From Diphasiastrum complanatum (taxonomy: Eukaryota; Streptophyta; Lycopodiopsida; Lycopodiales; Lycopodiaceae): 64,000 bases of DNA. The translations under genes were made by a program, and so were the position numbers. The notes below the pieces were generated by a model that worked only from the letters and a program-made list of their open reading frames with translations, was not told the DNA's origin and ran no database searches. The stretch spans positions 26,310,122 through 26,374,121 of the forward strand of contig CM055092.1 of assembly GCA_029204225.1 (NCBI GenBank). The letters are read 5' to 3'. Below are positions 61,801 through 64,000 of the stretch, piece after piece. How positions within the stretch are numbered: position 1 is the first letter of the stretch; each line of letters opens with the position of its first letter.

Positions 61801-62476
61801 TAAACATCAATATGTTCAATAGCTTTTTTGTACATAAGAAGGGGCCTCATGGGCTATATTGAATTAATTTGAATAGTTCTTACATGTCTACATGCAAATG
61901 ATTATCATGTGACTATAAATCTTGTCTTTGATCTTTAACCTTGGTTTATGGCATGGAATATATTTTACAGGTTTTCCTATTTTTGAAAACAAAATTTCTT
62001 AACCAATATTGCTATATGCATTTAATTTCTAGTCTTGCAATGACTGAATCAAATTCGATCATTCTATGTCTAATAATAAAATGTAGGAATATTTTTTTTA
62101 TATATAAATTGCATATAGATGCTGGTTGATTTGAGGTTAATGGGACTTGTATGCATGGCTGAATTTTATCTTTCTTATGAAGGCGTTGACAGACCAATTA
62201 CAAACCATGTGCTAAAAGAAAGGTGTCATACAAAGTTGCTTACATAGCTTTGTCGGCAATGCACATGTTCTGAATGTCATGCGACTAAGTAAAGCTTTAG
62301 AACATAAATTTCATACCTGAGTTAACGAATGGCACTGAAACTGCTTGTAGTTGCTAATAAAAGTTCTTCAATAGGATATAACATCATCTTATTGTTCGTG
62401 TTCTAACAGACTCTGCTCTCTAGATCTTTGGGTGTACCTGATGAAGCTGAAGAAAGTATGCCAGTACAAACACAAG
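14521..62476 (+). CDS. MLH1: DNA mismatch repair protein MLH1, N-terminal half (8 exons; gene continues beyond 64,000)
   Basis: MLH1 is the MutL homologue that pairs with PMS1, MLH3 or PMS2-type partners in the nucleus to act after MutS proteins find a mismatch, and in meiotic crossing over. Exons: 14521-14742, 15862-16034, 16269-16341, 47681-47815, 50870-51080, 51954-52102, 52931-53029, 62410-62476. All have GT donors and AG acceptors and the phases add up, giving about 376 codons with no stop. GHKL ATPase motifs are intact: motif [12 protein letters not shown] (Glu39, Asn43), motif II DNGHGI (Asp68-Ile73), motif III RHTTSKI and GFRGEAL (103-109). The transducer domain follows and ends with [12 protein letters not shown]. 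The usual plant protein is about 730 aa, so the linker end and C-terminal dimerisation domain lie outside. Two ATGs (14521, 14524) are adjacent; I chose the first. Introns 3 and 7 are packed with transposons. Confidence 0.95.
14743..15861 (+). other. MLH1 intron 1
   Basis: 1,119 bp with GT...AG borders. AT-rich with no recognisable coding or transposon sequence. Small open frames in it match nothing known. Confidence 0.7.
15862..16034 (+). CDS. MLH1: MLH1 exon 2
   Basis: Starts after ...AATTGCAG and reads [34 protein letters not shown] and GQIHGY, ending in phase 2 (AG|GT). It carries the GFRGEAL signature shared by MutL proteins. Intron 2 (16035-16268) is only 234 bp. Confidence 0.96.
16269..16341 (+). 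CDS. MLH1: MLH1 exon 3
   Basis: 73 nt completing an Arg codon across the splice, then [17 protein letters not shown] and KGTQIM, ending in phase 0 before GTGGGT. Conserved MLH1 sequence. Confidence 0.95.
16342..16985 (+). other. MLH1 intron 3, 5' end
   Basis: Start of an intron of 31,339 bp (16342-47680). This first part has no recognisable repeat or gene. A frame near 16440 reads FYVENLIQD, which looks like the start of exon 4 by chance but diverges at once. Confidence 0.6.
16986..17093 (+). repeat. Possible TRIM-like LTR with primer-site remnant
   Basis: A 94-bp segment bounded by TGTTA and TAACA (16986-17079) is followed one base later by TGGTATCAAAAAGC, which resembles the tRNA-Met primer site with changes. 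This is the layout of a very short LTR retrotransposon (TRIM). Only one such copy is visible, so the call is tentative. Confidence 0.35.
17275..17650. repeat. Long foldback (inverted-repeat) element
   Basis: The left arm (about 17275-17465) and right arm (about 17475-17650) are imperfect reverse complements over roughly 180 nt. Paired blocks include ATTCTACATaAAAAATGGAGC with its complement near 17630, CAATxCGAGCAATA, AAGAAAG, and an inner AAGGGGTAGCACGCCG block. Each inner arm is itself a near-palindrome built on GGTAGCACG/CGTGCTACC. RNA from either strand would form one long hairpin. It may be a foldback MITE or a young small-RNA hairpin locus. Confidence 0.75.
17880..18435. repeat. Palindrome-rich element with ACCGTGGTTC motifs and AT-rich minisatellite core
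   Basis: The left end has two perfect palindromes: arms ACCCACGGTTCT around one G (near 17885-17909) and arms TACCACGGTTCA with no spacer (near 17928-17951). The right end has GAACCGTACGGTTC and related inverted copies (18391-18435). The ends are roughly inverted relative to each other. The core contains TTAATTAA runs and a minisatellite of ATTAGATTAACAGATTTACAG-like units (18095-18245). It looks like a MITE-class element of unknown family. Confidence 0.65.
18441..19319. other. Intron 3 DNA with copia LTR remnant
   Basis: The segment 18672-18735 (TGTTGGAT..., CTCTCCCTAATCCAATAGTTAATCTAG) matches the sequence at 46460-46520 that follows a copia RNase H end, so it is an LTR remnant. A short GACTATC tandem repeat lies at about 18850-18875. 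Nothing else is recognisable. Confidence 0.5.
19320..19642 (-). pseudogene. Copia gag fragment (UBN2 type), minus strand
   Basis: The minus-strand frame from 19642 reads [39 protein letters not shown] and [18 protein letters not shown], which is the middle to end of a Ty1/copia gag. It has no start and no zinc knuckle, and it runs into non-homologous sequence near 19320. It abuts, head to head, a plus-strand copia RT that begins at about 19636. Confidence 0.75.
19636..20288 (+). pseudogene. Copia reverse transcriptase fragment, interrupted by a SINE
   Basis: The plus-strand frame starts inside RT at [18 protein letters not shown] and continues through [43 protein letters not shown] to the catalytic [11 protein letters not shown] near 19985. 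After a frameshift it reaches [12 protein letters not shown], where an 85-bp SINE flanked by 17-bp repeats is inserted. Beyond the SINE the copia reading resumes as [19 protein letters not shown] near 20215 and ends by 20288. The YVDD motif is intact but both ends are missing. Confidence 0.88.
20095..20179 (+). mobile_element. tRNA-derived SINE with 17-bp target-site duplication
   Basis: An 85-bp insert has an A box (TTGGCCTAGTTGG) and a B box (AAGTTCGAGCC) at tRNA-like spacing of about 35 nt, so it carries an internal RNA polymerase III promoter. It is flanked by perfect copies of CATTTTTATCTAAAATC at 20078-20094 and 20180-20196. The duplicated bases are copia coding sequence, which proves this is an insertion. 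The 3' end is AAAACCAAGAAG rather than a pure poly-A tail. Confidence 0.88.
20289..20587. other. Low-complexity spacer between copia and LINE-A0
   Basis: No gene. It contains A-rich runs (near 20350 and 20480-20530) and C-rich runs (near 20420-20440). A GCATCCGGGGTG block on the minus strand near 20325 also occurs on plus near 44680, which may be a short shared repeat. Confidence 0.5.
20588..21170 (+). pseudogene. LINE-A0: 3' end fragment of a LINE ORF2 with PIP-box motif
   Basis: The frame opens in the C-terminal part of ORF2 ([23 protein letters not shown]), equivalent to the block after the CCHC knuckle in the other LINE copies here. Slightly further on it reads QLLLTGFF (20775-20798), matching the PIP-box pattern, followed by RTR and an acidic [10 protein letters not shown]. 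The 3' untranslated region then leads into the CT tract at 21171. The usual terminal hairpin and TTAATAA motif are partly lost near 21130-21150. No RT or endonuclease of this copy remains. Confidence 0.8.
21171..21231 (+). repeat. (CT)n tract joining LINE-A0 tail to LINE-A start
   Basis: About 60 bp of nearly pure CT. The upstream side is the 3' tail of LINE-A0; directly downstream the ORF2 reading of LINE-A begins without any spacer. Confidence 0.95.
21232..22139 (+). pseudogene. LINE-A, 5'-truncated ORF2 (RT part) before the gypsy insertion
   Basis: Homology to other LINE copies starts at the base after the CT tract: [42 protein letters not shown], then the catalytic LLYADDVV (near 21465-21490), and [16 protein letters not shown] at 21889-21891 stands where LINE-B has CAG (Gln). 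A run of 24 C (21962-21985) has expanded in the thumb region. The copy is interrupted at 22139 by a Ty3/gypsy element and resumes at 28223. The N-terminal endonuclease and ORF1 are absent. Confidence 0.9.
22140..22404 (+). repeat. Gypsy 5' LTR (265 bp, internally deleted)
   Basis: Starts TGTTATGAGCTCG and ends GGATCTATTACA. It matches the 3' LTR except for a missing block of about 93 bp after GTGTCCAGTGTAC and scattered single changes. It contains GCCACGTGGC (22266-22275), a perfect G-box. Confidence 0.93.
22406..22418 (+). other. Gypsy primer-binding site (tRNA-Met)
   Basis: TGGTATCAGAGCC, one base after the LTR end, complementary to the 3' end of plant initiator tRNA-Met. Confidence 0.93.
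23177..24573 (+). pseudogene. Gypsy gag and protease, broken
   Basis: ATG at 23177 opens a frame that hits TAG at 23291-23293 (codon 39) but continues in frame as gag ([56 protein letters not shown]). A frameshift near 23885 moves the reading into the next frame, which carries a basic stretch, a zinc knuckle [14 protein letters not shown] (near 24111-24152; CX2CX4HX4C) and a protease with [12 protein letters not shown] (near 24385), where D-S-G is usual. The frame ends at TAG 24571-24573, two codons before the next part resumes. Confidence 0.92.
24574..27853 (+). pseudogene. Gypsy pol: RT, RNase H, integrase and chromodomain, broken
   Basis: In order: the protease tail (DIVLGRDWL), RT ([30 protein letters not shown], and an intact FLDDILVYS near 25425), RNase H ([34 protein letters not shown]), the integrase zinc region ([19 protein letters not shown]), and the catalytic core with all three acidic positions ([28 protein letters not shown]). 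[11 protein letters not shown] core and a C-terminal chromodomain follow ([15 protein letters not shown]), placing it with chromoviruses. In-frame TAG stops at 25783, 26629 and 26692 and a 1-nt frameshift near 27200 break it. All stops are TAG at sites where Gln is plausible. The frame ends at TAA 27851-27853, within the polypurine tract. Confidence 0.94.
27852..27864 (+). other. Gypsy polypurine tract
   Basis: AAGGGGGAGGGAG lies directly before the TG of the 3' LTR. It is the expected primer for plus-strand DNA synthesis. Confidence 0.9.
27865..28222 (+). repeat. Gypsy 3' LTR (358 bp)
   Basis: Starts TGTTACGAGCTCG and ends GGATCTATTACA. It is complete relative to the 5' LTR, which lacks about 93 bp. 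The G-box GCCACGTGGC is at 28084-28093. Confidence 0.93.
28223..29240 (+). pseudogene. LINE-A, C-terminal ORF2 part and 3' end after the gypsy insertion
   Basis: Continues ORF2 with [22 protein letters not shown], then a CCHC knuckle [19 protein letters not shown] (near 28533-28589) and [26 protein letters not shown]-box-like block has its first Gln codon as TAG (28764-28766) followed by [11 protein letters not shown] and an acidic run. The ORF ends near 29020 with [12 protein letters not shown]. The 3' untranslated region has GGAGACG...GCTTCC and the terminal hairpin, then TTAATAAAG and a CT tail to about 29240. Confidence 0.9.
29241..29498 (+). other. Spacer between LINE-A tail and satellite array
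   Basis: Contains a short direct repeat of ACATCAATCTTGCATAGG-like units (near 29268-29330) and no gene. Confidence 0.5.
29499..31230 (+). repeat. Satellite-like tandem array, five monomers of 327-361 bp
   Basis: The marker CGAAGTGTCC recurs at 29529, 29886, 30214, 30541 and 30902, giving spacings of 357, 328, 327 and 361 bp; the last monomer runs to about 31230. Long monomers carry an extra block containing TTCCCACAGGTTCCTATCGAGG that short monomers lack. The two middle monomers are nearly identical. No frame is conserved as protein. CG-containing words such as TTTCGCGTGACC recur in every unit. Confidence 0.93.
31231..31817. other. Spacer between satellite array and hAT element
   Basis: No gene is certain. 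The part next to the hAT gene (31690-31817) may hold its last exon or 3' end, since an acceptor-like TCTATAAG occurs on the minus strand, but no hAT dimerisation motif is seen there. Confidence 0.4.
31818..33435 (-). pseudogene. hAT-family transposase with introns (DUF659 type), broken
   Basis: Minus strand from ATG 33435. Exon 1 (33435-32887) encodes a BED-like zinc finger ([23 protein letters not shown]) and the start of the DUF659 core ([20 protein letters not shown]). Exon 2 (32764-32541) has [13 protein letters not shown] and [17 protein letters not shown], hallmark hAT sequence. Exon 3 (32415-32032) has [19 protein letters not shown], then after a frameshift [24 protein letters not shown], and [17 protein letters not shown]. 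Exon 4 (31936-31818) has [26 protein letters not shown] and, in another frame, [11 protein letters not shown]. Every exon border has GT/AG. Frameshifts in exons 3 and 4 make it a likely pseudogene. I found no terminal inverted repeats. GC content is higher than in its neighbours. Confidence 0.85.
33465..33560 (+). repeat. Compound microsatellite (CT)n(CA)n(CG)n ... (CT)n
   Basis: (CT) at 33465-33481, (CA) at 33482-33506, (CG) at about 33507-33520, a short gap, then (CT) at 33541-33560, directly before the LINE-B leader. The alternating CA/CG run is a strong candidate for left-handed Z-DNA. Confidence 0.95.
33583..34491 (+). CDS. LINE-B ORF1 (302 aa, coiled-coil RNA-binding type)
   Basis: ATG at 33583, just after the CT tract and a 22-nt leader, with an intact frame to TAG at 34489-34491. 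The N-terminus is basic (MAPKKKEG, possible nuclear signal) then proline-rich. Residues of about 55-160 form heptad-rich coiled coil ([38 protein letters not shown]). The C-terminal part ([42 protein letters not shown]) resembles the RRM-like RNA-binding half of LINE ORF1 proteins. LINE-F encodes a related protein ([37 protein letters not shown]). The role is to coat LINE RNA. I chose this ATG because longer in-frame starts read through the microsatellite. Confidence 0.85.
   Translation: MAPKKKEGVLTPPSLLDTPPSPVVMEEPSSVTETINMAAIDYTPSKPTESLFAYDLSFIRQEILGLKKQLHLSEAENSKLAKDLFGVTERVEQLEQENIYLKQRIAEKSALEETSNKINSLEKQVEETKTWAALFKPGDMGSKLSSLAKQVEETTSILKQGNHSQISSFPKENDLETVLGEQARRAKKAFNIRVRGIANGGKPLEEATDLLISKLSHVADGFDTAWRSKFDDNVLFIKFRSLSQRNAALRLRAKLKGTFIYMDDDLTNTQWLARKKIILEAKEKGQRVVFIDGKPRFFDLPQ
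34492..38038 (+). pseudogene. LINE-B ORF2: APE endonuclease, RT, CCHC knuckle, PIP boxes (broken)
   Basis: An APE-type endonuclease starts at [11 protein letters not shown] (34534) with the AETH Glu, [19 protein letters not shown] and SDHSLL. The GDFN motif reads GNFNA, so a catalytic Asp is Asn. TAA at 35353-35355 interrupts, and the frame continues. [59 protein letters not shown] and catalytic YADDVV (near 36628). A frameshift near 36895 leads to the C-terminal part with a CX2CX9HX4C knuckle ([19 protein letters not shown]). After another frameshift come [11 protein letters not shown] (37838-37870), a PIP-box match, and the C-terminal [13 protein letters not shown] ending at 38036-38038. 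The enzyme is dead but its domain order is clear. Confidence 0.9.
38221..38288 (+). other. LINE-B 3' terminal hairpin and tail
   Basis: GTGCCC-CT-GGGCAC forms a 6-bp perfect stem, followed by AAAAGACG and TTAATAATAATAATTC, then (TAATTC) and (CT) repeats. The same order (hairpin, A-rich link, TTAATA, CT) ends all other LINE copies with a readable 3' end here, which suggests an RT recognition signal. Confidence 0.8.
38289..38563 (+). repeat. Telomere-type repeats followed by (CA)n-rich microsatellite
   Basis: CCTAAACCCTAAACCCTAAA units at 38294-38316 and CCCTAAACCCTAAAC at 38328-38342 match the plant telomere repeat. A 200-bp region rich in CACACA with AAATC interruptions follows (38343-38545), then a short CT run (38547-38562). 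Confidence 0.92.
38564..39420 (+). pseudogene. LINE-C: 5'-truncated ORF2 end and part of 3' UTR
   Basis: Begins directly after a CT run with [21 protein letters not shown], equivalent to [21 protein letters not shown] in LINE-B, so these two are the closest relatives. The CCHC knuckle region is frameshifted, then [36 protein letters not shown] and the in-frame PIP-box match [11 protein letters not shown] (38980-39012), followed by [11 protein letters not shown]. The 3' untranslated region has two TTAAGCTCT blocks, as in LINE-B. At 39420, inside the terminal hairpin, an LTR element is inserted; the rest of the tail is at 44482-44577. Confidence 0.88.
39421..40649 (+). repeat. LARD-like 5' LTR (1,229 bp)
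   Basis: Starts TGTTGTAAAGC and ends GCGCTACA. Contains six GGCGCC sites at 39454-39548 plus three more near 40098, 40296 and 40481, a tandem pair of 36-bp units with GGACCATTyGGTCC hairpins (40056-40135), and repeated GGTTAAGTyTGATGTA blocks (40338-40430). Confidence 0.95.
40652..40664 (+). other. LARD-like element primer-binding site
   Basis: TGGTATCAGAGCC, two bases after the LTR end, complementary to initiator tRNA-Met. Confidence 0.93.
40740..41124 (+). repeat. Five spaced GTGCT...AGCAC hairpin repeats
   Basis: GTGCTGCC...GTGTAAGCACGG-type units start near 40740, 40815, 40896, 40986 (first base changed) and 41103. Each has 5-bp complementary arms GTGCT/AGCAC around 12-19 nt and is followed by GG. 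Spacing is 75-117 bp. They may be packaging or RNA-structure signals; function is unknown. Confidence 0.75.
41405..41908 (+). repeat. 252-bp tandem duplication inside the LARD-like element
   Basis: The block beginning ATCTGTGsGGCGGATTTGCAG at 41405 repeats at 41657, with few differences, to about 41908. It includes identical GGACGGCCACCTTCGGAACT and GAAACTCACTGAGCATGGG words. Confidence 0.9.
43231..43243 (+). other. LARD-like polypurine tract
   Basis: AAGGTGGGGTGGA directly before the TG of the 3' LTR; purine-rich apart from two T. Confidence 0.75.
43244..44481 (+). repeat. LARD-like 3' LTR (1,238 bp)
   Basis: Nearly identical to the 5' LTR. The main difference is a 9-bp insertion that adds a further GGCGCC unit near 43325-43340, plus about six substitutions. 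Confidence 0.95.
44482..44577 (+). repeat. LINE-C 3' terminus: hairpin remainder, TTAATATAAT and (CT)31
   Basis: Begins TGTGCCCTTGGGCACC, the hairpin split by the LARD-like insertion, then CAACAAACATTAATATAAT and 62 bp of pure CT. Joined to 39420, this matches the LINE-B terminus. Confidence 0.92.
44725..45104 (+). pseudogene. Copia RNase H fragment
   Basis: Plus strand: [18 protein letters not shown], then after a frameshift [52 protein letters not shown] and [15 protein letters not shown], ending at LEYCPTEDN. This is the standard copia RNase H order with the catalytic Asp, Glu and Asp visible. It is isolated, with no RT in front and no LTR behind; the following 45105-45260 is unassigned. 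Confidence 0.88.
45113..46075 (-). pseudogene. Ty3/gypsy reverse transcriptase fragment, minus strand
   Basis: Minus strand from about 46075: [21 protein letters not shown], then [20 protein letters not shown], the catalytic [10 protein letters not shown] (near 45870), and [40 protein letters not shown] and [21 protein letters not shown]. This covers RT fingers to connection. Several stops and a frameshift near 45770 break it. It is a different lineage from the 22-28 kb gypsy element, and no LTR is seen. Confidence 0.87.
46290..46520 (+). pseudogene. Copia RNase H end and start of its 3' LTR
   Basis: Plus strand: [20 protein letters not shown], then [22 protein letters not shown], the usual copia C-terminus, directly followed at 46460 by TGTTGGATTTATTCC, a likely 3' LTR start. 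The LTR piece matches 18672-18735. Only the last 55 codons of the polyprotein remain. Confidence 0.75.
46521..47680. other. MLH1 intron 3, 3' end
   Basis: No gene. A weak tRNA-like stretch (TAGCTCAGCTGG near 47205, then GGTACAAACC) could be a decayed SINE head. C-rich and G-rich runs lie at 47140-47290. The last 40 bases before exon 4 are T-rich and end in ATGCAG. Confidence 0.5.
47681..47815 (+). CDS. MLH1: MLH1 exon 4
   Basis: 45 codons, phase 0 at both ends: [34 protein letters not shown] and [15 protein letters not shown] and SFSCKK are MLH1-specific landmarks. It follows an intron of 31.3 kb. Confidence 0.95.
47816..50869 (+). other. MLH1 intron 4
   Basis: 3,054 bp with GT...AG borders. 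No transposon protein recognised. It contains a perfect 18-bp palindrome GTATGTTCCGGAACATAC (50255-50272) and a GT-rich stretch (50640-50765). A 109-codon frame at 49961-50290 matches nothing I know. Confidence 0.6.
50870..51080 (+). CDS. MLH1: MLH1 exon 5
   Basis: Starts [13 protein letters not shown] after ...CTGTCAG and runs through [35 protein letters not shown] to TMVLFIN, ending in phase 1 (G|GT). The transducer-domain start of MLH1. Confidence 0.94.
51100..51250 (-). repeat. LINE-G: reverse-oriented LINE 3' tail in MLH1 intron 5
   Basis: The reverse complement reads ...GGAGACGTTTTACACGCTCC, CTTATATGCCTTTGGCATGG, AAAAGACATTAATAAAGC, CTTTCTTTCTTC and (CT)n. This is the same 3' end as LINE-A, D, E and F. 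Only 3' untranslated sequence remains. The CT tail is on the LINE sense strand, as in all other copies. Confidence 0.85.
51174..51982 (+). repeat. Tandem duplication (~405-412 bp) covering LINE-G tail, (GA)n and the start of exon 6
   Basis: The unit starting ATATCAAGTGTGTGG occurs at 51174 and 51579. Each unit contains LINE-G tail sequence, a GA microsatellite (51381-51440, 51800-51851), GCAAACGGGGTTTCAAC and the exon 6 acceptor with the first 29 exon bases (51543-51571 and 51954-51982). The second unit has an extra 14 bp and a single base change near the acceptor. Only the second copy continues into the real exon. Confidence 0.93.
51954..52102 (+). CDS. MLH1: MLH1 exon 6
   Basis: Completes the split Asp codon and reads [38 protein letters not shown] and [11 protein letters not shown], ending in phase 0. 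[10 protein letters not shown] is a strongly conserved MutL-family signature. Confidence 0.96.
52103..52930 (+). other. MLH1 intron 6
   Basis: 828 bp with GT...AG borders and no recognisable repeat or gene. Confidence 0.7.
52931..53029 (+). CDS. MLH1: MLH1 exon 7
   Basis: 33 codons in phase 0: [33 protein letters not shown]. Together with exon 6 it forms KREVSFLNQE, a conserved MLH1 junction. Confidence 0.95.
53030..53720 (+). other. MLH1 intron 7, 5' end
   Basis: Start of a 9,380-bp intron (53030-62409). AT-rich, with no recognisable gene or repeat in this part. Confidence 0.6.
53724..54500 (-). pseudogene. Copia integrase fragment, minus strand
   Basis: Minus strand: [17 protein letters not shown] (end of the HHCC zinc region, near 54450), then the catalytic core with [20 protein letters not shown] (Asp present) and [10 protein letters not shown] small deletion shifts the frame exactly where the catalytic Glu should follow, giving SVKTG instead of ERKNR. 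The rest continues in another frame: [27 protein letters not shown]-type, [35 protein letters not shown]. There is no gag or RT. It borders LINE-D, so it may be a fragment inserted within or next to it. Confidence 0.9.
54505..54680 (+). repeat. LINE-D: 3' UTR tail fragment
   Basis: Plus strand: TTTGTAGTTTACAATTGTG, GGAGACGTTTATATACGCTCC, ACATACTTGATATGTAC, the TTTTTGGCATGG hairpin remainder, AAAAGACATTAATAAAGC, then CT. Same 3' end as LINE-A, E and F. Confidence 0.85.
54680..54722 (+). repeat. (CT)n tract between LINE-D tail and LINE-E start
   Basis: About 42 bp of pure CT. The LINE-E leader TCGAGATGGC follows at once. Confidence 0.95.
54723..55809 (+). mobile_element. LINE-E: internally deleted LINE with both ends
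   Basis: ATG at 54728 opens an ORF1 start ([29 protein letters not shown]) similar in layout to the [12 protein letters not shown] region of LINE-B, ending at TAG 54851. The sequence then jumps to the ORF2 C-terminal region ([25 protein letters not shown] knuckle near 55018-55066, [30 protein letters not shown]). TAG at 55225-55227 stands where LINE-A has CAG. The PIP-box match QEQIMSFF (55243-55266), an acidic DDDDDD run and the C-terminal [13 protein letters not shown] follow. The complete 3' end leads into CT at 55771-55809. Roughly 3.5-4 kb is missing, so it resembles a non-autonomous derivative. Confidence 0.88.
55815..57003 (+). pseudogene. LINE-F ORF1 (Pro/Ala-rich and coiled coil), broken
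   Basis: The likely start ATG 55815 leads through a Pro/Ala/Ser-rich region ([23 protein letters not shown]), with TAG near 56022, into a run of 27 C (56223-56249) that changes the frame. After it, the coiled-coil part ([33 protein letters not shown]) lies in the frame around 56324-56698, ending in TGA, and the RNA-binding part ([46 protein letters not shown]) continues to about 57003. It is homologous to ORF1 of LINE-B but has a much longer N-terminal Pro-rich region. The exact start is uncertain. Confidence 0.7.
57100..60721 (+). pseudogene. LINE-F ORF2: APE endonuclease, RT, knuckle, PIP motifs (broken)
   Basis: The endonuclease begins [13 protein letters not shown] (57119) with [15 protein letters not shown] and, after a frameshift, the intact LTGDFNAR type site near 57560, then [44 protein letters not shown], then after a frameshift [32 protein letters not shown], catalytic LLYADDVV (near 59230-59260). 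TAG stops at 59684, 59789 and 60205 fall where LINE-A or LINE-B have CAG. The knuckle region has lost a Cys to TGA near 60230, but [22 protein letters not shown] remains. [12 protein letters not shown] (60464-60499) matches a PIP box and is followed by acidic and Arg-rich stretches. The C-terminal ARITSFYN is at 60695-60718. Confidence 0.9.
60960..62409 (+). other. MLH1 intron 7, 3' end
   Basis: No gene or transposon protein recognised in 1,450 bp. AT-rich. The last bases TTCGTGTTCTAACAG form the exon 8 acceptor. Confidence 0.6.
62410..62476 (+). CDS. MLH1: MLH1 exon 8 (linker region)
   Basis: After ...TTCTAACAG the frame reads [22 protein letters not shown], and meets a donor AAG|GTCAAG at 62477. 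The phase fits exon 7. This falls in the poorly conserved MLH1 linker, so sequence similarity cannot prove it, and the exact donor is a best guess. Confidence 0.65.
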
Positions 62477-64000
62477 GTCAAGCCCATCTCTCTTCGATCT
62501 ACTCAATCTATAGACTTTTTGCCACACCAGAAGGAATTTTGTCCAGAATCTTGATCAGATGTGAATGTACTCATTTTAGTTATCCCATTATTGTAGCTCA
62601 AGTTTTTGCACATCCACAACATCTTAGTGTGTTTAATCGACTTGATGCTGGATCTTATCACCAAAGACATCGGCCTAGAGCTCCATACTGCCTTGATCTT
62701 GGCTATACCCCCACTGGATGAACTAAGGATGCGCATAATAATGTTTTTGACAATTATCCTCTGGAGTCCTCTAATAAGTGGTGAGTTGGTGAGCTTTCTT
62801 TCTTGAGCTTAGAGGTGAGGAGCTCGACTCCAATCCGCTGCACAAATTTGGACATTCAAGAAAAATTATCTATTCTCTACAAAACTACTTCTGGCATGCA
62901 AAGTGGTAGACATGGCTGCTATAGATCAACAAATTTATGTCAGTCACGGAAACGCCACATCTTTTTTCCACGATCATGCTCATAAGCATGGTGGTTGAGA
63001 AAAGTCCAGCATCTTATATGTATAGACTATGCAGACACTACACTTCTTTTCACAAATGTGCTTTTGTTCATTAGATGATGCTGAAATAATATGAGGTCCA
63101 CTATCTTGTCATGTGGTCACTACTTAAGTAACTGGCTAGTATTTGGTCACCGAGTAGGGTCAGGGTCCATCTGGTAGAGCGGCTCCTTGAGAGTCTATAG
63201 GGGGACTCTCTTGCCATGGATGATTGATCACTTGGAGACTTGAGGGTTCTTTGTAGGAGGCTGTTGTGGATGGCCATCTTTTGTAGGACCTGCTGTACAC
63301 TATATATTTAGCTTATTGTCAATAATATTGAGACCCTGGTTGGAAATTGATGTATGGTTCACAGTTTGGTGTCCATTCCCTCTGTTATATAAAATGCCTG
63401 ATGAAAGTTTGGATCAAAGGGCTGTGACTCATCCTTTGGAATCTGAACAATGCCTTGTTGTGCCATTTCAGCAATTACTATTGCTATCTAAGTGCAATGT
63501 ACCAAACGCTCTAGCTTCTTCTCTGATCACAGTTGCAGTTCCATGCACTGTATACTTATTCAGATTAAATGTGGTCTAGTTTAGAACCCCATGCAAATCT
63601 ATAAATTTGTGTCCAGAACTTATGATGCTCAATCTGCACAATTTTATATCAGAATACTTAATGTGAGCTGTGTGCTGGAATTAAAAAAAGCATTGCTGTG
63701 ATGTTTGTAAACTGTGAGTCATGACCAAATATGTCTGTGAGTTTCTGAAATGCGTAGTGTGATAGCTGCAGGGTGCAGCTCCTTCAATCCCATGAATGTT
63801 TTTAATTACTTAATGTCGTTAGATGTTCCAATGCGGGTGTGGTGACTTGAGAGAAGTTAAAATGCTCATGCCTTGATCAGGTAATCCTCACACCATCTAA
63901 AAAATCCACTTCTGTTTTGCCACCAAGGAGTGGAGGTTATTGACAAAGATTCTTTTGTGGAAATGGCAGTGTGATTTGGATTAAGGTTGAGGAGTATATA
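62477..64000 (+). other. MLH1 intron 8 (continues past the window)
   Basis: No later MLH1 exon was found: the conserved VRTD and GRLHA-type linker blocks are absent. No clear transposon protein either. A weak tRNA-like A-box stretch TGGTAGAGCGG lies near 63173. Confidence 0.55.

Noticed and set aside
62503-62736. Minus-strand frame as a transposon gene
   Set aside because: No copia, gypsy or LINE landmark could be found in any frame.
63155-63200. tRNA gene or SINE
   Set aside because: Only an A-box-like word TGGTAGAGCGG; no B box at proper distance and no target duplication seen.

Overview
Kind of DNA. The window looks like nuclear DNA of a land plant. It carries the 5' half of a plant-type MLH1 mismatch-repair gene split by very long introns, many Ty1/copia and Ty3/gypsy retrotransposons primed by initiator tRNA-Met (TGGTATCAGAGCC next to LTRs), a chromodomain gypsy element, a hAT transposase and plant-type CCCTAAA repeats. 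The long introns and the abundance of a LINE type that does not look like ordinary plant L1 suggest a large genome such as a fern, lycophyte or gymnosperm. That taxonomic guess is inference only.

Layout. 1-13.6 kb is an intergenic nest of broken LTR retrotransposons: Copia-1 on the minus strand, a decayed copia RT, Copia-2 on plus, Copia-3 inserted at the RT of Copia-2, a gypsy-type gag on minus, and two short LTRs in opposite orientation. MLH1 starts at 14,521 just after a perfect E2F site. Eight exons lie in the window (14,521-62,476, about 376 codons, all in frame with consistent splice phases) and the gene continues past 64,000. Intron 3 is about 31.3 kb. It holds a long foldback hairpin, a palindrome-rich element, a tRNA-derived SINE with 17-bp target duplications, LINE copies A0, A, B and C, a gypsy element inside LINE-A, a five-monomer satellite array, an intron-bearing hAT transposase, a telomere-type repeat patch, and a young non-autonomous LTR element with 1.2-kb LTRs inside LINE-C. 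Intron 5 holds a reverse LINE tail and a tandem duplication that copies the first 29 nt of exon 6 with its splice acceptor. Intron 7 holds a copia integrase and LINE copies D, E and F.

Most interesting system. The LINE copies form one group with APE-type endonuclease, RT and a CCHC knuckle. Three features recur. (1) All six readable ORF2 C-termini carry a Q-x-x-[I/L]-x-x-F-F motif matching the PCNA-interacting (PIP) box (in one copy the Gln codon is now TAG), followed by basic and acidic stretches; four copies also end in a second I-T-[S/H]-[FY]-[FY] motif. (2) Their 3' ends share a GCC/GGC hairpin followed by TTAATA and a (CT)n tail. (3) The five visible 5' junctions abut (CT)n tracts, always with CT on the LINE sense strand. 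I infer a plant LINE lineage that targets (CT)n/(GA)n tracts and may use PCNA at replication forks. This is untested.

Decay. Most transposon genes here are broken. Many stops are TAG where a paralogous copy in the same window keeps CAG, which fits C-to-T decay at methylated CHG sites. MLH1 exons are intact.
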